Notes under the pieces: model-generated
The model's input: only the letters and a program-made list of their open reading frames with translations
What the model was told of the DNA's origin: nothing
Database searches by the model: none
Program-made: the position numbers and the translations under genes
Assembly: GCA_947493325.1 (NCBI GenBank)
Contig: CANLQI010000001.1
Coordinates: forward strand, 1,627,375-1,691,374
Source of the DNA: an uncultured Sphingomonadaceae bacterium
GTDB lineage: Bacteria; Pseudomonadota; Alphaproteobacteria; Sphingomonadales; Sphingomonadaceae
Length of the DNA stretch: 64,000 nt
Direction: 5' to 3'
Shown here: positions 29,107 through 41,735 of the stretch, one piece after another
How the letters are laid out: the number at the start of each line of letters is the position of its first letter
Position numbering within the stretch: the first letter of the stretch is position 1

Positions 29107-29895
29107 ATGCCGGACACACCTTCCCAAAAACGCGGACCTTCGCTCGAATTTATCGACCTGTCACGCCATTACGGCGATGTTGTCGCGGTTGATACTATCA
29201 GCCAGCATATTGAACCTGGTGAATTTATCGCGCTGGTCGGCGCGTCGGGATCGGGCAAATCGACGCTGCTCAAAATGGTCAACCGCCTGATTGAACCAAC
29301 ATCAGGCCGGATCGAAATTGGCGGTGAGGATGTGACGACGCGCGAAGTGCACCGGCTGCGCCGCTCCATCGGCTATGTGTTCCAGAATATCGGCCTGTTT
29401 CCGCATATGGATATTGCGCATAATATCGCCATCGGCTCGCGTATCGGCAGCCGCCCGGTCCTGCCTGCGGGTGAAATAGCCGAGTTGCTTGAACTCGTAG
29501 ACCTGCCTGCTGATATGGCATCGCGCATGCCCGACCAGCTTTCGGGCGGACAGCAGCAACGTGTCGGCGTAGCCCGAGCATTGTCGACCAAGCCGGGCCT
29601 GATGCTGATGGACGAGCCTTTTGGTGCGCTGGACCCGATTACCCGTGAAAATCTGGCGGACAGCTATCGCGCGCTGCATGACCGGCTCGGCCTCACCACG
29701 ATCATGGTGACGCATGATATGGCCGAGGCTTTGCTTATTGCAGACCGTATATGGGTGATGGCAAATGGCAGCATTGCCGCCGATGCGAGTCCAGCACAAT
29801 TGCTCGCGGGCGGATGCAGCGAAGAGGCCGAAAACCTGGTTGCCGTGCCGCGCGGACAGGCCGAACGGCTGCTCGCCAGAAAGGCTGGCGGCTGA
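29107..29895 (+). CDS. Osmoprotectant (glycine betaine/choline type) ABC transporter ATPase
   Basis: 262 residues. Walker A is [19 protein letters not shown], the Q-loop [10 protein letters not shown], the signature [15 protein letters not shown], Walker [15 protein letters not shown], and the switch His [12 protein letters not shown]. The [12 protein letters not shown] stretch is typical of the ProV/OpuCA group. No CBS domain is present at the C-terminus, unlike longer OpuCA proteins. The stop overlaps the next start as TGATG, so the ATPase and the permease are translationally coupled. Confidence 0.88.
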   Translation: MPDTPSQKRGPSLEFIDLSRHYGDVVAVDTISQHIEPGEFIALVGASGSGKSTLLKMVNRLIEPTSGRIEIGGEDVTTREVHRLRRSIGYVFQNIGLFPHMDIAHNIAIGSRIGSRPVLPAGEIAELLELVDLPADMASRMPDQLSGGQQQRVGVARALSTKPGLMLMDEPFGALDPITRENLADSYRALHDRLGLTTIMVTHDMAEALLIADRIWVMANGSIAADASPAQLLAGGCSEEAENLVAVPRGQAERLLARKAGG

Positions 29896-31445
29896 TGCGC
29901 GAATGGCTGAATACTATTGCCCCCGCATTTCAACGTGTGCCCGAATTGCTGGCGCAGCATCTGCAGCTCAGCTTTGCCGCGCTCGCGCTGGCGCTGCTGA
30001 TCGCACTGCCGCTGGCGGTCTTGGCTTCGCGCAACCGGCATGTCGCCAATATCGCGCTTGGCTTTGCCAGCCTTGTCCAGACTATACCCGCGCTGGCCCT
30101 GCTCGCCCTGTTTTACCCTCTGCTGCTCGCGCTTACTGCGCTGTTTGGCGATCTGATACAACCGCTGGGTTTCCTGCCCTCTTTGCTCGCGCTGACGCTC
30201 TATGCTCTGCTGCCGATACTGCGCAATGCCGTAACGGGCCTGAACGGCGTCGATCCCGCTATTGTCGAGGCCGCAGATGGCGTTGGCATGACAAAGGCGC
30301 AGAAACTGCGGCTGGTCGAAGCGCCCCTCGCCGCGCCCACCATCATGGCGGGTATCCGCACGGCGGCGGTCTGGACCATCGGCGCGGCGACATTGTCCAC
30401 CACCGTAGGCCAGCCGAGCCTGGGCGACCTTATCTTTGCCGGGCTGCAGACACAGAACTGGTCGCTAGTGCTGGCAGGGTGCCTGACATCGGCTGCACTG
30501 GCGATAATCGTCGACATACTGCTTGGCACCATCGAAAATGCGATCGCAACACGGCGCAAGCGGCGCGGCTGGATCGCGGCAGCGTTGCTTGCCGCCGGAC
30601 TCGCCTTCGCGCTTATTCCCACCACTAGCGCCGATGAAGACACCATCATCATTGGGTCCAAGCGGTTTAATGAGCAATATATACTGGCGCAGCTGATCGG
30701 GCAGCGGCTCGAACAGGCAGGCTATTATGTGCGCTACCGCGAAGGTTTGGGTAGCGCGGTCATGTTCCAGGCGGTGACCAATGATGATGTCAATATCTCG
30801 ATCGATTATGCCGGCACCATCTGGACCAATGAAATGGACCGGACCGACAGCGTGGCGCGGCCCGAAATGATCGAAACGATAACCAGCTGGTCGCGCGAAA
30901 CCTATGGCGTGAATGTTGCCGGGCCGCTCGGTTTTGAGAACACCTATGCCTTTGCGGTGCGCCCGGATGATGCAGAAAACCTCAATATCAAGACAATGGA
31001 TGACCTTGCCCGCGTCTCACCCGATTTCGTGTTTGGCACCGATCTCGAATTTCTCGAACGCCCCGAATGGCGAATGGTGAAAGACGCCTATCCGCTACGC
31101 TTTAAGAGCGAACGCGCTTTTGAGCCGACTTTCATGTACAAGGCACTGTCGAGCAGGCAAGCCGATGTCATTTCCGCTTTTTCCAGCGACGGGCGGATCG
31201 CCGCCAATAACTTCGTCATACTAGATGATCCCAAAGGCGCAGTACCTGCTTATGACGCACTGTTGATGGTCTCCCCGAAGTATGCGAATGATGCAAAATT
31301 CATCGCCGCCATTCAGCCATTATTAAATGCGATTTCAGTAGAAAAAATGCGCGAAGCCAATTACATGGTCGACCGTGAAAATGACAAGAAAAGCCCTGCC
31401 GAAGCGGCTCGCTGGCTGGCAGGACAACTGGAAAACAAGGAATAA
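29895..31445 (+). CDS. Osmoprotectant ABC transporter permease fused to its substrate-binding domain
   Basis: 516 residues from MREWLNTI. The track start lies inside the previous gene in another frame. Residues about 1-210 are an MetI-type permease with several membrane segments and the EAA-type loop AADGVGMTKAQKLRLVEAPLAAP. A further membrane segment near 225-242 leads to a periplasmic OpuAC/ProX-like domain (TIIIGSKRFNEQYILAQLIG, GSAVMFQAVTNDDVNISIDYAGTIW, FAVRPDDA). Fusion of permease and receptor is known in this family. The ligand is probably a quaternary amine, but aromatic box residues cannot be assigned from sequence alone. Confidence 0.88.
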   Translation: MREWLNTIAPAFQRVPELLAQHLQLSFAALALALLIALPLAVLASRNRHVANIALGFASLVQTIPALALLALFYPLLLALTALFGDLIQPLGFLPSLLALTLYALLPILRNAVTGLNGVDPAIVEAADGVGMTKAQKLRLVEAPLAAPTIMAGIRTAAVWTIGAATLSTTVGQPSLGDLIFAGLQTQNWSLVLAGCLTSAALAIIVDILLGTIENAIATRRKRRGWIAAALLAAGLAFALIPTTSADEDTIIIGSKRFNEQYILAQLIGQRLEQAGYYVRYREGLGSAVMFQAVTNDDVNISIDYAGTIWTNEMDRTDSVARPEMIETITSWSRETYGVNVAGPLGFENTYAFAVRPDDAENLNIKTMDDLARVSPDFVFGTDLEFLERPEWRMVKDAYPLRFKSERAFEPTFMYKALSSRQADVISAFSSDGRIAANNFVILDDPKGAVPAYDALLMVSPKYANDAKFIAAIQPLLNAISVEKMREANYMVDRENDKKSPAEAARWLAGQLENKE

Positions 31446-31446
31446 T

Positions 31447-31971
31447 ATGCGCACCTGGATTTATGCAGCCCTAATTTTACCGTTTCTGCTTTTTGCACAA
31501 ACCGCACATGCGGCCGTCACCATCACATTTTACAGCCATGATTTCGGCAGCCATTTTCCGCACGCCTTTATCGTGCTGAAGGGCACGGTCGACAGCACGG
31601 GTGAGGTCGTCGACACAAATTACGGCTTTACTGCGGTCAATGTTTCACCCGCCATTCTATGGGGCCGCGTCAAAGGTAAGATCGAAACGTCAAAGCCGAA
31701 ATATGTTGCGGATAGCCGTCCGCATTTTTCCATCGAACTCACCGATGCACAATATGCCAGCGTGATCACCAAGGTTGAGGAATGGCGGAACAAAAAGCAG
31801 AAAAGCTATAGCCTGAACAAAAGCAACTGCGTCCATTTCGTGGGTGAAGTCGCGCGGCTATTGGGTCTGAAAACTAACCTGAAGAGCAAGTATTTCAAAA
31901 AACCCAAAACGTATTTGCGTGAGGTAGAGAGTTTGAATCCTGAACTGGAAACTATCCAAACGGCGGATTAA
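31447..31971 (+). CDS. Exported protein with permuted papain-like (LRAT/NlpC-type) motifs
   Basis: 174 residues from MRTWIYA. The start is one base after the permease stop, so the gene is probably co-transcribed. A signal peptide ends near residue 22 (FAQTAHA). FPHAFIVLKGT puts a His at about 39, and SNCVHFVGEVARLLGL puts a Cys at about 128. His before Cys with an NCxHFV motif resembles circularly permuted papain-fold proteins of the LRAT/NlpC-P60 superfamily. It could be a cell-wall amidase, peptidase or acyltransferase. No close family is recognised and activity is inferred only from motif order. Confidence 0.55.
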   Translation: MRTWIYAALILPFLLFAQTAHAAVTITFYSHDFGSHFPHAFIVLKGTVDSTGEVVDTNYGFTAVNVSPAILWGRVKGKIETSKPKYVADSRPHFSIELTDAQYASVITKVEEWRNKKQKSYSLNKSNCVHFVGEVARLLGLKTNLKSKYFKKPKTYLREVESLNPELETIQTAD

Positions 31972-32585
31972 AGCGCCGGGTTGTTATAGCTGTGCCACGT
32001 GAATATTGCGACCGCGCCGCGGTGCGGGGACCAGGGCTGGGCAAGCGCGCGGGTTTCCTTTTCGCTGGGACGTTCGGGGAGTTGTAGGATTTTGCCAATG
32101 CCCGCCTGCACAGCGAGATCGCCGGCGGGCCAGATATCGGGGCGAGCTTCCGCAAATAGCAGGTAGATTTCCGCCGACCAACGCCCGATGCCCTTCACTC
32201 TGGTCAGATATTCAATGGCCTTTTCGTCATCTTTTGGCAGGTCATCGAGCGGCAATTCGCCTGTGGTGATAAGCTCCGCCAGCGAACGGGCATAGCCCTG
32301 TTTCTGCCGCGATAGACCGCAAGCACGCAATGCATCAAAATCTGACTCCAGCACGGCTTCCGCCGGGCAGCCTTCCCCCAGATGCGCCTCCAGTTTGTTC
32401 CACACCGATGATGCCGCGGCCACGCTAACCTGCTGGCCCACAATAGTGCGCAGCAGTGTCTGATAGCCACGCTCTCGGATGCGCGGTTCGGGATAGCCGG
32501 TGCGTTCAATCGCTTCGGCCAGCAAAGGTTCGGTTTTCGCAACAACGGTCAGGCTGTCAATAATCTGCTGCTTGCTTAATCCCAT
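31968..32585 (-). CDS. AlkA-type DNA-3-methyladenine glycosylase (HhH-GPD)
   Basis: 205 residues from MGLSKQQ. The track start adds 26 codons. The core has [22 protein letters not shown], a helix-hairpin-helix [17 protein letters not shown], and the catalytic Asp in [11 protein letters not shown]. It should excise alkylated bases such as 3-methyladenine. It lacks the long N-terminal domain of E. coli AlkA, as do many alphaproteobacterial members. It converges with the papain-like gene, both stops using the same TTAA (31968-31971). Confidence 0.87.
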   Translation of the reverse strand: MGLSKQQIIDSLTVVAKTEPLLAEAIERTGYPEPRIRERGYQTLLRTIVGQQVSVAAASSVWNKLEAHLGEGCPAEAVLESDFDALRACGLSRQKQGYARSLAELITTGELPLDDLPKDDEKAIEYLTRVKGIGRWSAEIYLLFAEARPDIWPAGDLAVQAGIGKILQLPERPSEKETRALAQPWSPHRGAVAIFTWHSYNNPAL

Positions 32586-32693
32586 AACCTTGTGCTCTCC
32601 TATTGCCGCAAGATGCTCTTGCCATTTGCGGTGCAAAAAGTCATAGCAGCGGCAAGTACGCAATTGAAACTTTATTCGAGCAAAGGCCTAATC

Positions 32694-33011
32694 ATGCCCA
32701 ATATTATCGTTGTCAGCCGTGACGGAACCGAAAAGACAGTTGAAGCCGAAAACGGCCTGAGCGTAATGGAAGTCATCCGTGACAATGGCTTTGACGAGCT
32801 GCTCGCGCTGTGCGGTGGCTGCTGTTCCTGCGCCACATGTCATGTCCATGTGGATCCGGATTTCAATGAAAAACTGACGCCCATGGACGAAGATGAAAAT
32901 GACCTTCTCGACAGCAGTGACCACCGCAATGAGCAATCACGGCTTAGCTGCCAGATTACGGTTGAAGACAAGCTGGACGGGCTGCGCGTGACGATTGCTG
33001 AGGAAGATTAA
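32694..33011 (+). CDS. [2Fe-2S] ferredoxin, putidaredoxin/adrenodoxin type
   Basis: 105 residues from MPNIIVV. The cluster motif is [14 protein letters not shown] with a fourth ligand Cys in [15 protein letters not shown], the spacing of putidaredoxin-type ferredoxins. The extra Cys inside CGGCC is at a position often occupied by Ser or Ala. An acidic patch ([15 protein letters not shown]) likely docks reductase or P450 partners. No P450 or ferredoxin reductase is nearby, so the partner is unknown. The stop shares TTAA with the convergent gene. Confidence 0.92.
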   Translation: MPNIIVVSRDGTEKTVEAENGLSVMEVIRDNGFDELLALCGGCCSCATCHVHVDPDFNEKLTPMDEDENDLLDSSDHRNEQSRLSCQITVEDKLDGLRVTIAEED

Positions 33012-33790
33012 ATCCCGCCCGGGAAAGTCTCGTAGCCGTCGTCATTCAAACCCTGAATCAGCGCGGCCATGCACGTTTCCATATCGTCTTGCGAAGTCGA
33101 ACGAACCACGAAATTTGCGCCCACTGTGCCTTCGCGGAAGAATGGGTAGCTGCCGATCTGGCACGTCTCAAACGCCTTTTCGGTCTTGCGCAGCAAGGCC
33201 GCCACTTCGCTTTCGGGAATCCAGCATCCAACCGTAGCCGAAAGCAGCGGCGCGCCGCCCTCCAACTGCCCGGTCAGCGCATCCAGCATGCCCGCCGTAA
33301 TGTGCGGCACACCTGCCATCACATAGATATTCTCAATCTGGATGCCCGGTGCACCCGACATGCGGTTTTCAATCAGGTCCGCGCCATTCGGCACACGCGC
33401 CATGCGCAGCCGCCCTTCATTCACCCCGCCCTTGTGGGCGTAATATTTTTCCAGCACGGCCACCGCCTTGGGGTGATGCACCACATCCACGCCCAGCGCC
33501 GCAGCCACGGCATCCACCGTAATATCATCATGGGTCGGGCCAATGCCACCTGTGGTAAACAGATAATCGTTGCGTGCACGCAAGATATTGACCGCCTCGA
33601 CAATCGATTCCAGCACGTCCGCCACCACCCGCACTTCGGCCAGACGGATGCCCTGGACATTCAGCCAGGTCGAGATCTGCGCGATGTTCTTGTCCTGCGT
33701 CCGGCCCGACAGGATTTCGTCACCAATCACAATCAATGCAGCGGTATAGATACGGTTCGGGCTTGGGGATGTGTTCATATCAGCAGCCAT
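33008..33790 (-). CDS. Molybdopterin-binding-domain protein (CinA N-terminal/MoaB-like)
   Basis: 260 residues. The fold is marked by [20 protein letters not shown] near 15-34 and [19 protein letters not shown] near 76-94. [14 protein letters not shown] and [13 protein letters not shown] follow. This is the COG1058 domain of CinA without the C-terminal nicotinamide nucleotide amidase domain. Members have been linked to nucleotide or cofactor repair, but the role here is not determined. An alternative start is MNTSPSP, 4 codons in. It converges with the ferredoxin gene and diverges from map. Confidence 0.8.
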   Translation of the reverse strand: MAADMNTSPSPNRIYTAALIVIGDEILSGRTQDKNIAQISTWLNVQGIRLAEVRVVADVLESIVEAVNILRARNDYLFTTGGIGPTHDDITVDAVAAALGVDVVHHPKAVAVLEKYYAHKGGVNEGRLRMARVPNGADLIENRMSGAPGIQIENIYVMAGVPHITAGMLDALTGQLEGGAPLLSATVGCWIPESEVAALLRKTEKAFETCQIGSYPFFREGTVGANFVVRSTSQDDMETCMAALIQGLNDDGYETFPGGI

Positions 33791-33843
33791 AGCCGCAATA
33801 TTGCCTCTCGCAAAGCCTCACTTTTGTCTCTATATGCATTCGC

Positions 33844-34668
33844 ATGAACGAATATCAGATTGTAGATACTGACAGTAATGTCACCCGCGACGGTACCATT
33901 AAACTGCATGGACCAAAAGGCTTTGCGGGCATGCGCAAGGCGGGCCGTCTGGCCGCTGAAGTGCTTGACGCGCTTGTCCCGCATGTTGTGCCCGGTGTTA
34001 CCACAGGCGAACTTGACGACATGGTACGCGAACATATGCTCCGCGAGGGCGGCATCCCCGCGACACTGGGCTATCGCGGCTATACGCACAGCAGCTGCAT
34101 CTCGATCAATCATGTGGTCTGTCACGGCATCCCGTCAGAGAAAAAGCTGAAAAAAGGCGATATTGCCAATGTCGATGTGACGGTCATTATTGATGGCTGG
34201 CATGGGGATACTTCGCGCATGTTTCTGGTCGGTGATGTGCCGATCAAGGCGCGCAGGCTGGTCGATGTGACATATGAAAGCCTGATGCTCGGCATCGAAC
34301 AGGCAAAGCCCGGCAACCATCTGGGCGATATCAGCCATGCGATCCAGAGCTATGCGGAAAAGCATCGTTACGGCGTGGTCCGTGAATTTTGCGGGCATGG
34401 TCTTGGCCGTCTGTTCCATGATGCGCCCGAAGTATTGCATGTCGGCCGCCCGGGCACTGGACCGGAGCTGAAACCCGGCATGTTTTTCACGATTGAACCG
34501 ATGATCAATATCGGCAAACCACCTGCCAAGGTGCTGGACGATGGCTGGACAGCCGTAACCCGCGACCGTTCACTCTCCGCGCAGTTTGAACATAGCATCG
34601 GCATTACCGAAACCGGCTGCGAGATATTTACCGAAAGTCCCAAAGGCTTACATAATCCGCCTTACTAG
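33844..34668 (+). CDS. map: Methionine aminopeptidase, type I
   Basis: 274 residues. The metal-binding residues are visible: Asp in NVDVTVIIDGWHGDTSRMF, His in EFCGHGLGRLFHDAP, Glu in FFTIEPMIN and Glu in QFEHSIGITETG. The substrate-side His lies in INHVVCHGIPS. The enzyme removes initiator Met from nascent proteins in the cytoplasm. An N-terminal extension of about 20 residues (NEYQIVDTDSNVTRDG) precedes the usual start of the fold, so a later start is possible. It is divergent from the molybdopterin-binding-domain gene. Confidence 0.94.
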   Translation: MNEYQIVDTDSNVTRDGTIKLHGPKGFAGMRKAGRLAAEVLDALVPHVVPGVTTGELDDMVREHMLREGGIPATLGYRGYTHSSCISINHVVCHGIPSEKKLKKGDIANVDVTVIIDGWHGDTSRMFLVGDVPIKARRLVDVTYESLMLGIEQAKPGNHLGDISHAIQSYAEKHRYGVVREFCGHGLGRLFHDAPEVLHVGRPGTGPELKPGMFFTIEPMINIGKPPAKVLDDGWTAVTRDRSLSAQFEHSIGITETGCEIFTESPKGLHNPPY

Positions 34669-34774
34669 TCACCCGGAATATACGGTGAAACAGCGGTGGA
34701 TAATGATAAATAAGCGCTGGACCTATACCCTGCACCATGGCTAAGCTTTCCCTAGGAATAAGGGAGAAACATGC

Positions 34775-36943
34775 ATGTTTGGCGGGCGCAAAATCTGGAT
34801 AGTATTTGCGGCGATGGCCTCCCTGACGCTGGGCGCATGCGAACAATTCAAGCAAGTACAGGAAGAACGCGAAGCAAGCACCACGGTAGATGGCGCGTAT
34901 CTGGCTGATCTGGGTACGGGCGAAAACTGGGCCGCGACCGGATATAACTATGACGAGCAGCGTTATAGCCCCCTCACCCAGATAAATGCCGATAGTGTCA
35001 GCGAACTGGGAGTCGCATGGTTTGCCGACCTGCCCGACGCACGCGGTCAGGAAGCCACGCCCGTGGTCGTCGATGGCCGCATGTATATCTCGTCCGCATG
35101 GTCGAAAGTGTTCGCTTATGATGCGAAAACCGGTGAGGAACTCTGGTCTTATGATCCCGAAGTCCCCGGCGAAACGGCGGCCAAGGCGTGCTGCGATGTC
35201 GTCAATCGCGGTGTGGCTTTCTGGAAAGGCAAGATTTATGTCGGCACGCTCGATGGCCGGTTGATTGCCCTCGACGCGCTTACAGGCGCGCAGCTTTGGG
35301 TTACGCGAACCACACCCGAAGATGGCAATTATACCATTACCGGCGCGCCGCGCGTGGTGAAAAACATGGTGCTGATCGGCAATGGCGGCGCGGAATTTGG
35401 CGTGCGCGGCTATGTCAGCGCCTATGATGCCAATGACGGCACACTAAAATGGCGGTTTTACACTGTCCCCAATCCCAGCGGTGAAGCCGATGACGCGGCC
35501 AGCGATGAAATATTGCAGACGGCCAAACGCACATGGTCAGAAGGCGGCGAATGGACCGAATCAGGCGGCGGCGGCACCGTGTGGGACGCGATTGTCTATG
35601 ACCATGAACTCGACCAGCTTTATATCGGCACTGGCAATGGCAATCCATGGAACCATGGCGCGCGTTCCAATGGCGAAGGTGACAATCTTTTTCTCTCTTC
35701 CATCGTCGCGCTAAAGCCGGAGACCGGCGAATATATCTGGCATTATCAGCAGACACCGGCAGATTCGTGGGATTTTACAGCGACGCAGCCCATAATCCTC
35801 GCCGATGTTTCTTATGAGGGCGTCGGCCGCAAAGTGTTGATGCAGGCGCCCAAGAATGGTTTTTTCTTTGTCCTCGACCGCACCGATGGATCGCTGATTT
35901 CCGCCGAACCGTTTATTGACGGGATCAATTGGGCGGAGGGCTATGACCTTGAAACAGGCCGTCCGATCGAAAACCCCGAAGCGCGCTACTACCGCACCGG
36001 CAAACCATTTCTGGCTATGCCATCGGCGCTCGGCGCGCATAACTGGCATCCGATGAGCTATAATCCGAATACCGGCCTGGTCTATATTCCCGCGCAGCAG
36101 ATTGCGGCGGCCTATCTGCCGCCGATGAATGATCTGGAAAAAGTGCGCAAGCCCATTGGCTATAATACCGGCGCCAGCGGCGAAGGCTTCACCCTGCCCG
36201 ATGATCGCACTGCTGTAAAAGCGGCCATAGCTGCCACGAAAGGACGGCTTGTCGCCATTAATCCCGTCACAGGCGATATTGCATGGAAAGTCGAACAGGA
36301 AACACCGTGGAATGGCGGCACTATGACCACCGCAGGCAATCTGGTGTTTCAGGGCACTGCGCTTGGTCAAATGCATGCCTATGCGGCCGATAGCGGCGAT
36401 TTGCTTTGGTCCTATGACGTGCAATCGGGCGTGCTTGGCGGGGCGTCGACCTATATGGTCGATGGCGAACAATATATTGCCTTTCTGACCAGTAAGGGCG
36501 GTGCATTTCCATTGCTCATCGGCGAAGGCGGCGGCGCAGCCAATGCCGTGCCCAATATCCCGCGCCTGATCGTGATGAAAATCGGCGGCGATACCCAACT
36601 ACCCGCCCTGCCAAAGCAGCAACCCATCGTATGGAGCCCGCCCACACGCATCGGCACCGCGGCGCAAGTTGCACAGGGGCGTCAGCTCTATATGCGCTAT
36701 TGCTCGGTCTGCCACGGCGGCGGTGCAGTGGGCGGCGGCGTGCTACCTGATCTGCGCCGTTCGGCTGTACTGGCGGATACAGAAACCTGGAGCAAAATCG
36801 TGCTGGAGGGCGCGTTGGCGGATGGCGGTATGATAGGCTTTGCGCCTGTCTTGTCAGAAACAGAAAGCGAGGCGGTACGCGCTTATGCCATCGATCGCGC
36901 ACATTATGGCGCAGAGCATGCGGATACGGCGCAACCAGAATAG
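34775..36943 (+). CDS. PQQ-dependent quinohemoprotein dehydrogenase with lipoprotein-type signal
   Basis: 722 residues. The signal peptide ends in a lipobox-like LTLGAC (Cys near 22), so the protein may be membrane-anchored in the periplasm. The PQQ propeller has W-motif repeats such as DAKTGEELWSYDP, the vicinal disulfide pair CC at 139-140, GTGNGNPWNHG and the Asp region TPADSWDFTATQP. A C-terminal cytochrome c domain carries CSVCH near 643, with a possible Met ligand in GGMIGFAP. It matches type II quinohemoprotein alcohol dehydrogenases. The substrate is uncertain. AGGGAG lies about 9 nt before the chosen ATG. It stands alone, with no pqq genes nearby. Confidence 0.9.
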   Translation: MFGGRKIWIVFAAMASLTLGACEQFKQVQEEREASTTVDGAYLADLGTGENWAATGYNYDEQRYSPLTQINADSVSELGVAWFADLPDARGQEATPVVVDGRMYISSAWSKVFAYDAKTGEELWSYDPEVPGETAAKACCDVVNRGVAFWKGKIYVGTLDGRLIALDALTGAQLWVTRTTPEDGNYTITGAPRVVKNMVLIGNGGAEFGVRGYVSAYDANDGTLKWRFYTVPNPSGEADDAASDEILQTAKRTWSEGGEWTESGGGGTVWDAIVYDHELDQLYIGTGNGNPWNHGARSNGEGDNLFLSSIVALKPETGEYIWHYQQTPADSWDFTATQPIILADVSYEGVGRKVLMQAPKNGFFFVLDRTDGSLISAEPFIDGINWAEGYDLETGRPIENPEARYYRTGKPFLAMPSALGAHNWHPMSYNPNTGLVYIPAQQIAAAYLPPMNDLEKVRKPIGYNTGASGEGFTLPDDRTAVKAAIAATKGRLVAINPVTGDIAWKVEQETPWNGGTMTTAGNLVFQGTALGQMHAYAADSGDLLWSYDVQSGVLGGASTYMVDGEQYIAFLTSKGGAFPLLIGEGGGAANAVPNIPRLIVMKIGGDTQLPALPKQQPIVWSPPTRIGTAAQVAQGRQLYMRYCSVCHGGGAVGGGVLPDLRRSAVLADTETWSKIVLEGALADGGMIGFAPVLSETESEAVRAYAIDRAHYGAEHADTAQPE

Positions 36944-36976
36944 CAACCGGCTCTAATCACATAGCACTGCCTAAAT

Positions 36977-37020
36977 ATTGTGCAGAAAAACATAGTGGCT
37001 GCCCAATTGCTATGCACAAT
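36977..37020 (+). promoter_or_regulatory. Inverted repeat upstream of the glnB promoter, possible NtrC enhancer
   Basis: Perfect 8-bp arms ATTGTGCA and TGCACAAT are separated by 28 bases. NtrC half-sites have a TGCAC core, and the repeat lies about 50-90 bases upstream of the sigma54-like element, a usual enhancer distance. The spacing between arms is larger than in a single classical site, so these may be two half-sites. Confidence 0.35.
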
Positions 37021-37067
37021 CCATAGCCTTCCAGACTTGTGAGCGACTGAATTCCGCGTTTTTGTAC

Positions 37068-37084
37068 TTGGCACGATATTTGAT
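37068..37084 (+). promoter_or_regulatory. Sigma54-type -24/-12 element upstream of glnB
   Basis: TTGGCAC-gatat-TTGAT matches the TGGCAC-N5-TTGC consensus with GA instead of GC at -12. Transcription would start near 37095, giving a leader of about 100 nt before glnB. A nitrogen-controlled sigma54 promoter is expected for glnB-glnA in many proteobacteria. Confidence 0.5.
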
Positions 37085-37191
37085 AGGTAATATCCTGAAA
37101 CTCCGCATACGCTCTCTTACGCGCGCGCGGGAACAACATATATTAATCTGGCAGGTTATGGGTTTTAATCAGGCCAGAGGACCAGGACTGA

Positions 37192-37533
<342 letters not shown>

Positions 37534-37627
37534 ATTTGGCGTAGTGTAAACTTAACTCTCACCACCATCCGCAGGGACCCGGCGCAGCAGTAACGCTCCG
37601 CATATCCTGCACAGAAAGGGTAATATA

Positions 37628-39040
37628 ATGGGCAAATCAGCCGCTGATATAGTAGATATGATTAAAGAGAATGACATCGAATGGGTCGATGTACGCTTCA
37701 CCGATCCGCGCGGCAAATGGCAGCATCTGTCGATGTGCGCTGACGTTGTTGACGAAGATACGCTGGAAGACGGATTTATGTTTGACGGCTCCTCCATCGC
37801 TGGGTGGAAAGCGATTAACGAATCCGACATGATCCTGCGTCCTGACCTCGACGCGGCCTATATGGACCCGTTTTCTGCAACACCCATGCTCATTCTGGTG
37901 TGCGATATCGTTGAACCCAATGATGGCCAGCTTTATTCGCGCGATCCGCGTTCGACCGCCAAGCGCGCCGAGGCGTATCTGAAATCAACCGGTATCGGCG
38001 ACACTGTCTATGTCGGGCCAGAGCCTGAATTTTTCATGTTCGATGACGTCCGTATCGAAGACGGCTATGACGGCAGCGGTTTCCAGATTGATGATGTTGA
38101 ACTGCCCACCAACACCGGCACCGAATATCCGACTGGCAACATGGGCCACCGCCCGCGCGCCAAGGGCGGTTATTTCCCCGTAGGTCCCGTGGACAGTGCC
38201 ACCGACATTCGCGGCGAAATGGTTGCGACCATGATGGAAATGGGTCTGCCCATGGACAAGCACCACCATGAAGTGGCCGCGGCGCAGCATGAGCTGGGCA
38301 TTACATTTGGTGAGCTTGTCGAAACCTGTGACCGTATTCAGGTCTATAAATATGTCGTGCATCAGGTCGCCCATGCTTACGGCAAGACCGCGACATTCAT
38401 GCCGAAACCGATCAAGGATGATAATGGCAGCGGCATGCACACGCATATGTCGATCTGGGATGGTGACAAGCCATTGTTTGCGGGCAATGGCTATGCAGGC
38501 CTGTCTGATATGGCGCTGCATTATATCGGCGGTGTTATCAAGCATGCCAAGGCATGTAACGCCTTCACCAACCCCGCGACCAACAGCTATAAGCGTCTGG
38601 TTCCGGGCTTTGAAGCGCCTGTTCTGCTGGCATATTCCAGCCGCAACCGCTCTGCCTCATGCCGTATTCCTTATGGCAGCGGCGACAAGGCGAAACGCGT
38701 GGAATTCCGCTTCCCCGATGCGCTGGCCAATCCGTATCTTTCCTGTTCAGCGCTGCTGATGGCGGGTCTGGATGGTATACAGAACAAAATTCATCCCGGC
38801 GATGCGATGGACAAGAATCTTTATGACCTGCCGCCTGCTGAACTCGCCGAAGTGCCGACAGTATGCGGCTCGCTCCGCGAAGCTCTTGAGGCTCTCGAAG
38901 CGGATCATGAATTCCTACTGAAAGGCGATGTATTCACCAAGGACCAGATTGACGCCTATCTGGAGCTGAAATGGGAAGAAGTCAGCCGTCTGGAAACAAC
39001 ACCTTCACCGGTGGAATTCGATATGTATTATTCGTCCTAA
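37628..39040 (+). CDS. glnA: Glutamine synthetase type I
   Basis: 470 residues. Hallmarks are [16 protein letters not shown], the metal and glutamate motif [24 protein letters not shown], the ATP/ammonia region [16 protein letters not shown], and [19 protein letters not shown]. The adenylylation site is Tyr399 in NLYDLPPAE, so activity is expected to be controlled by GlnE together with PII. The gene has an AAAGGGTAAT site 8 nt before ATG and ends in a strong terminator. Confidence 0.97.
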   Translation: MGKSAADIVDMIKENDIEWVDVRFTDPRGKWQHLSMCADVVDEDTLEDGFMFDGSSIAGWKAINESDMILRPDLDAAYMDPFSATPMLILVCDIVEPNDGQLYSRDPRSTAKRAEAYLKSTGIGDTVYVGPEPEFFMFDDVRIEDGYDGSGFQIDDVELPTNTGTEYPTGNMGHRPRAKGGYFPVGPVDSATDIRGEMVATMMEMGLPMDKHHHEVAAAQHELGITFGELVETCDRIQVYKYVVHQVAHAYGKTATFMPKPIKDDNGSGMHTHMSIWDGDKPLFAGNGYAGLSDMALHYIGGVIKHAKACNAFTNPATNSYKRLVPGFEAPVLLAYSSRNRSASCRIPYGSGDKAKRVEFRFPDALANPYLSCSALLMAGLDGIQNKIHPGDAMDKNLYDLPPAELAEVPTVCGSLREALEALEADHEFLLKGDVFTKDQIDAYLELKWEEVSRLETTPSPVEFDMYYSS

Positions 39041-39062
39041 AGTCAGAAACAGACAATCAAAG

Positions 39063-39097
39063 AACCCGGCCCGCAGCGATGCGGGCCGGGTTTTCTT
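39063..39097 (+). terminator. Strong rho-independent terminator after glnA
   Basis: AACCCGGCCCGCA-GCGA-TGCGGGCCGGGTT is a perfect 13-bp stem with a GCGA tetraloop, followed by TTCTT. It lies 23 nt after the glnA stop and between convergent glnA and katG. The stem is symmetric and may serve both directions. Confidence 0.92.
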
Positions 39098-39117
39098 ATG
39101 GTTCAGCAGTAAGGCTG

Positions 39118-41735
<2,618 letters not shown>

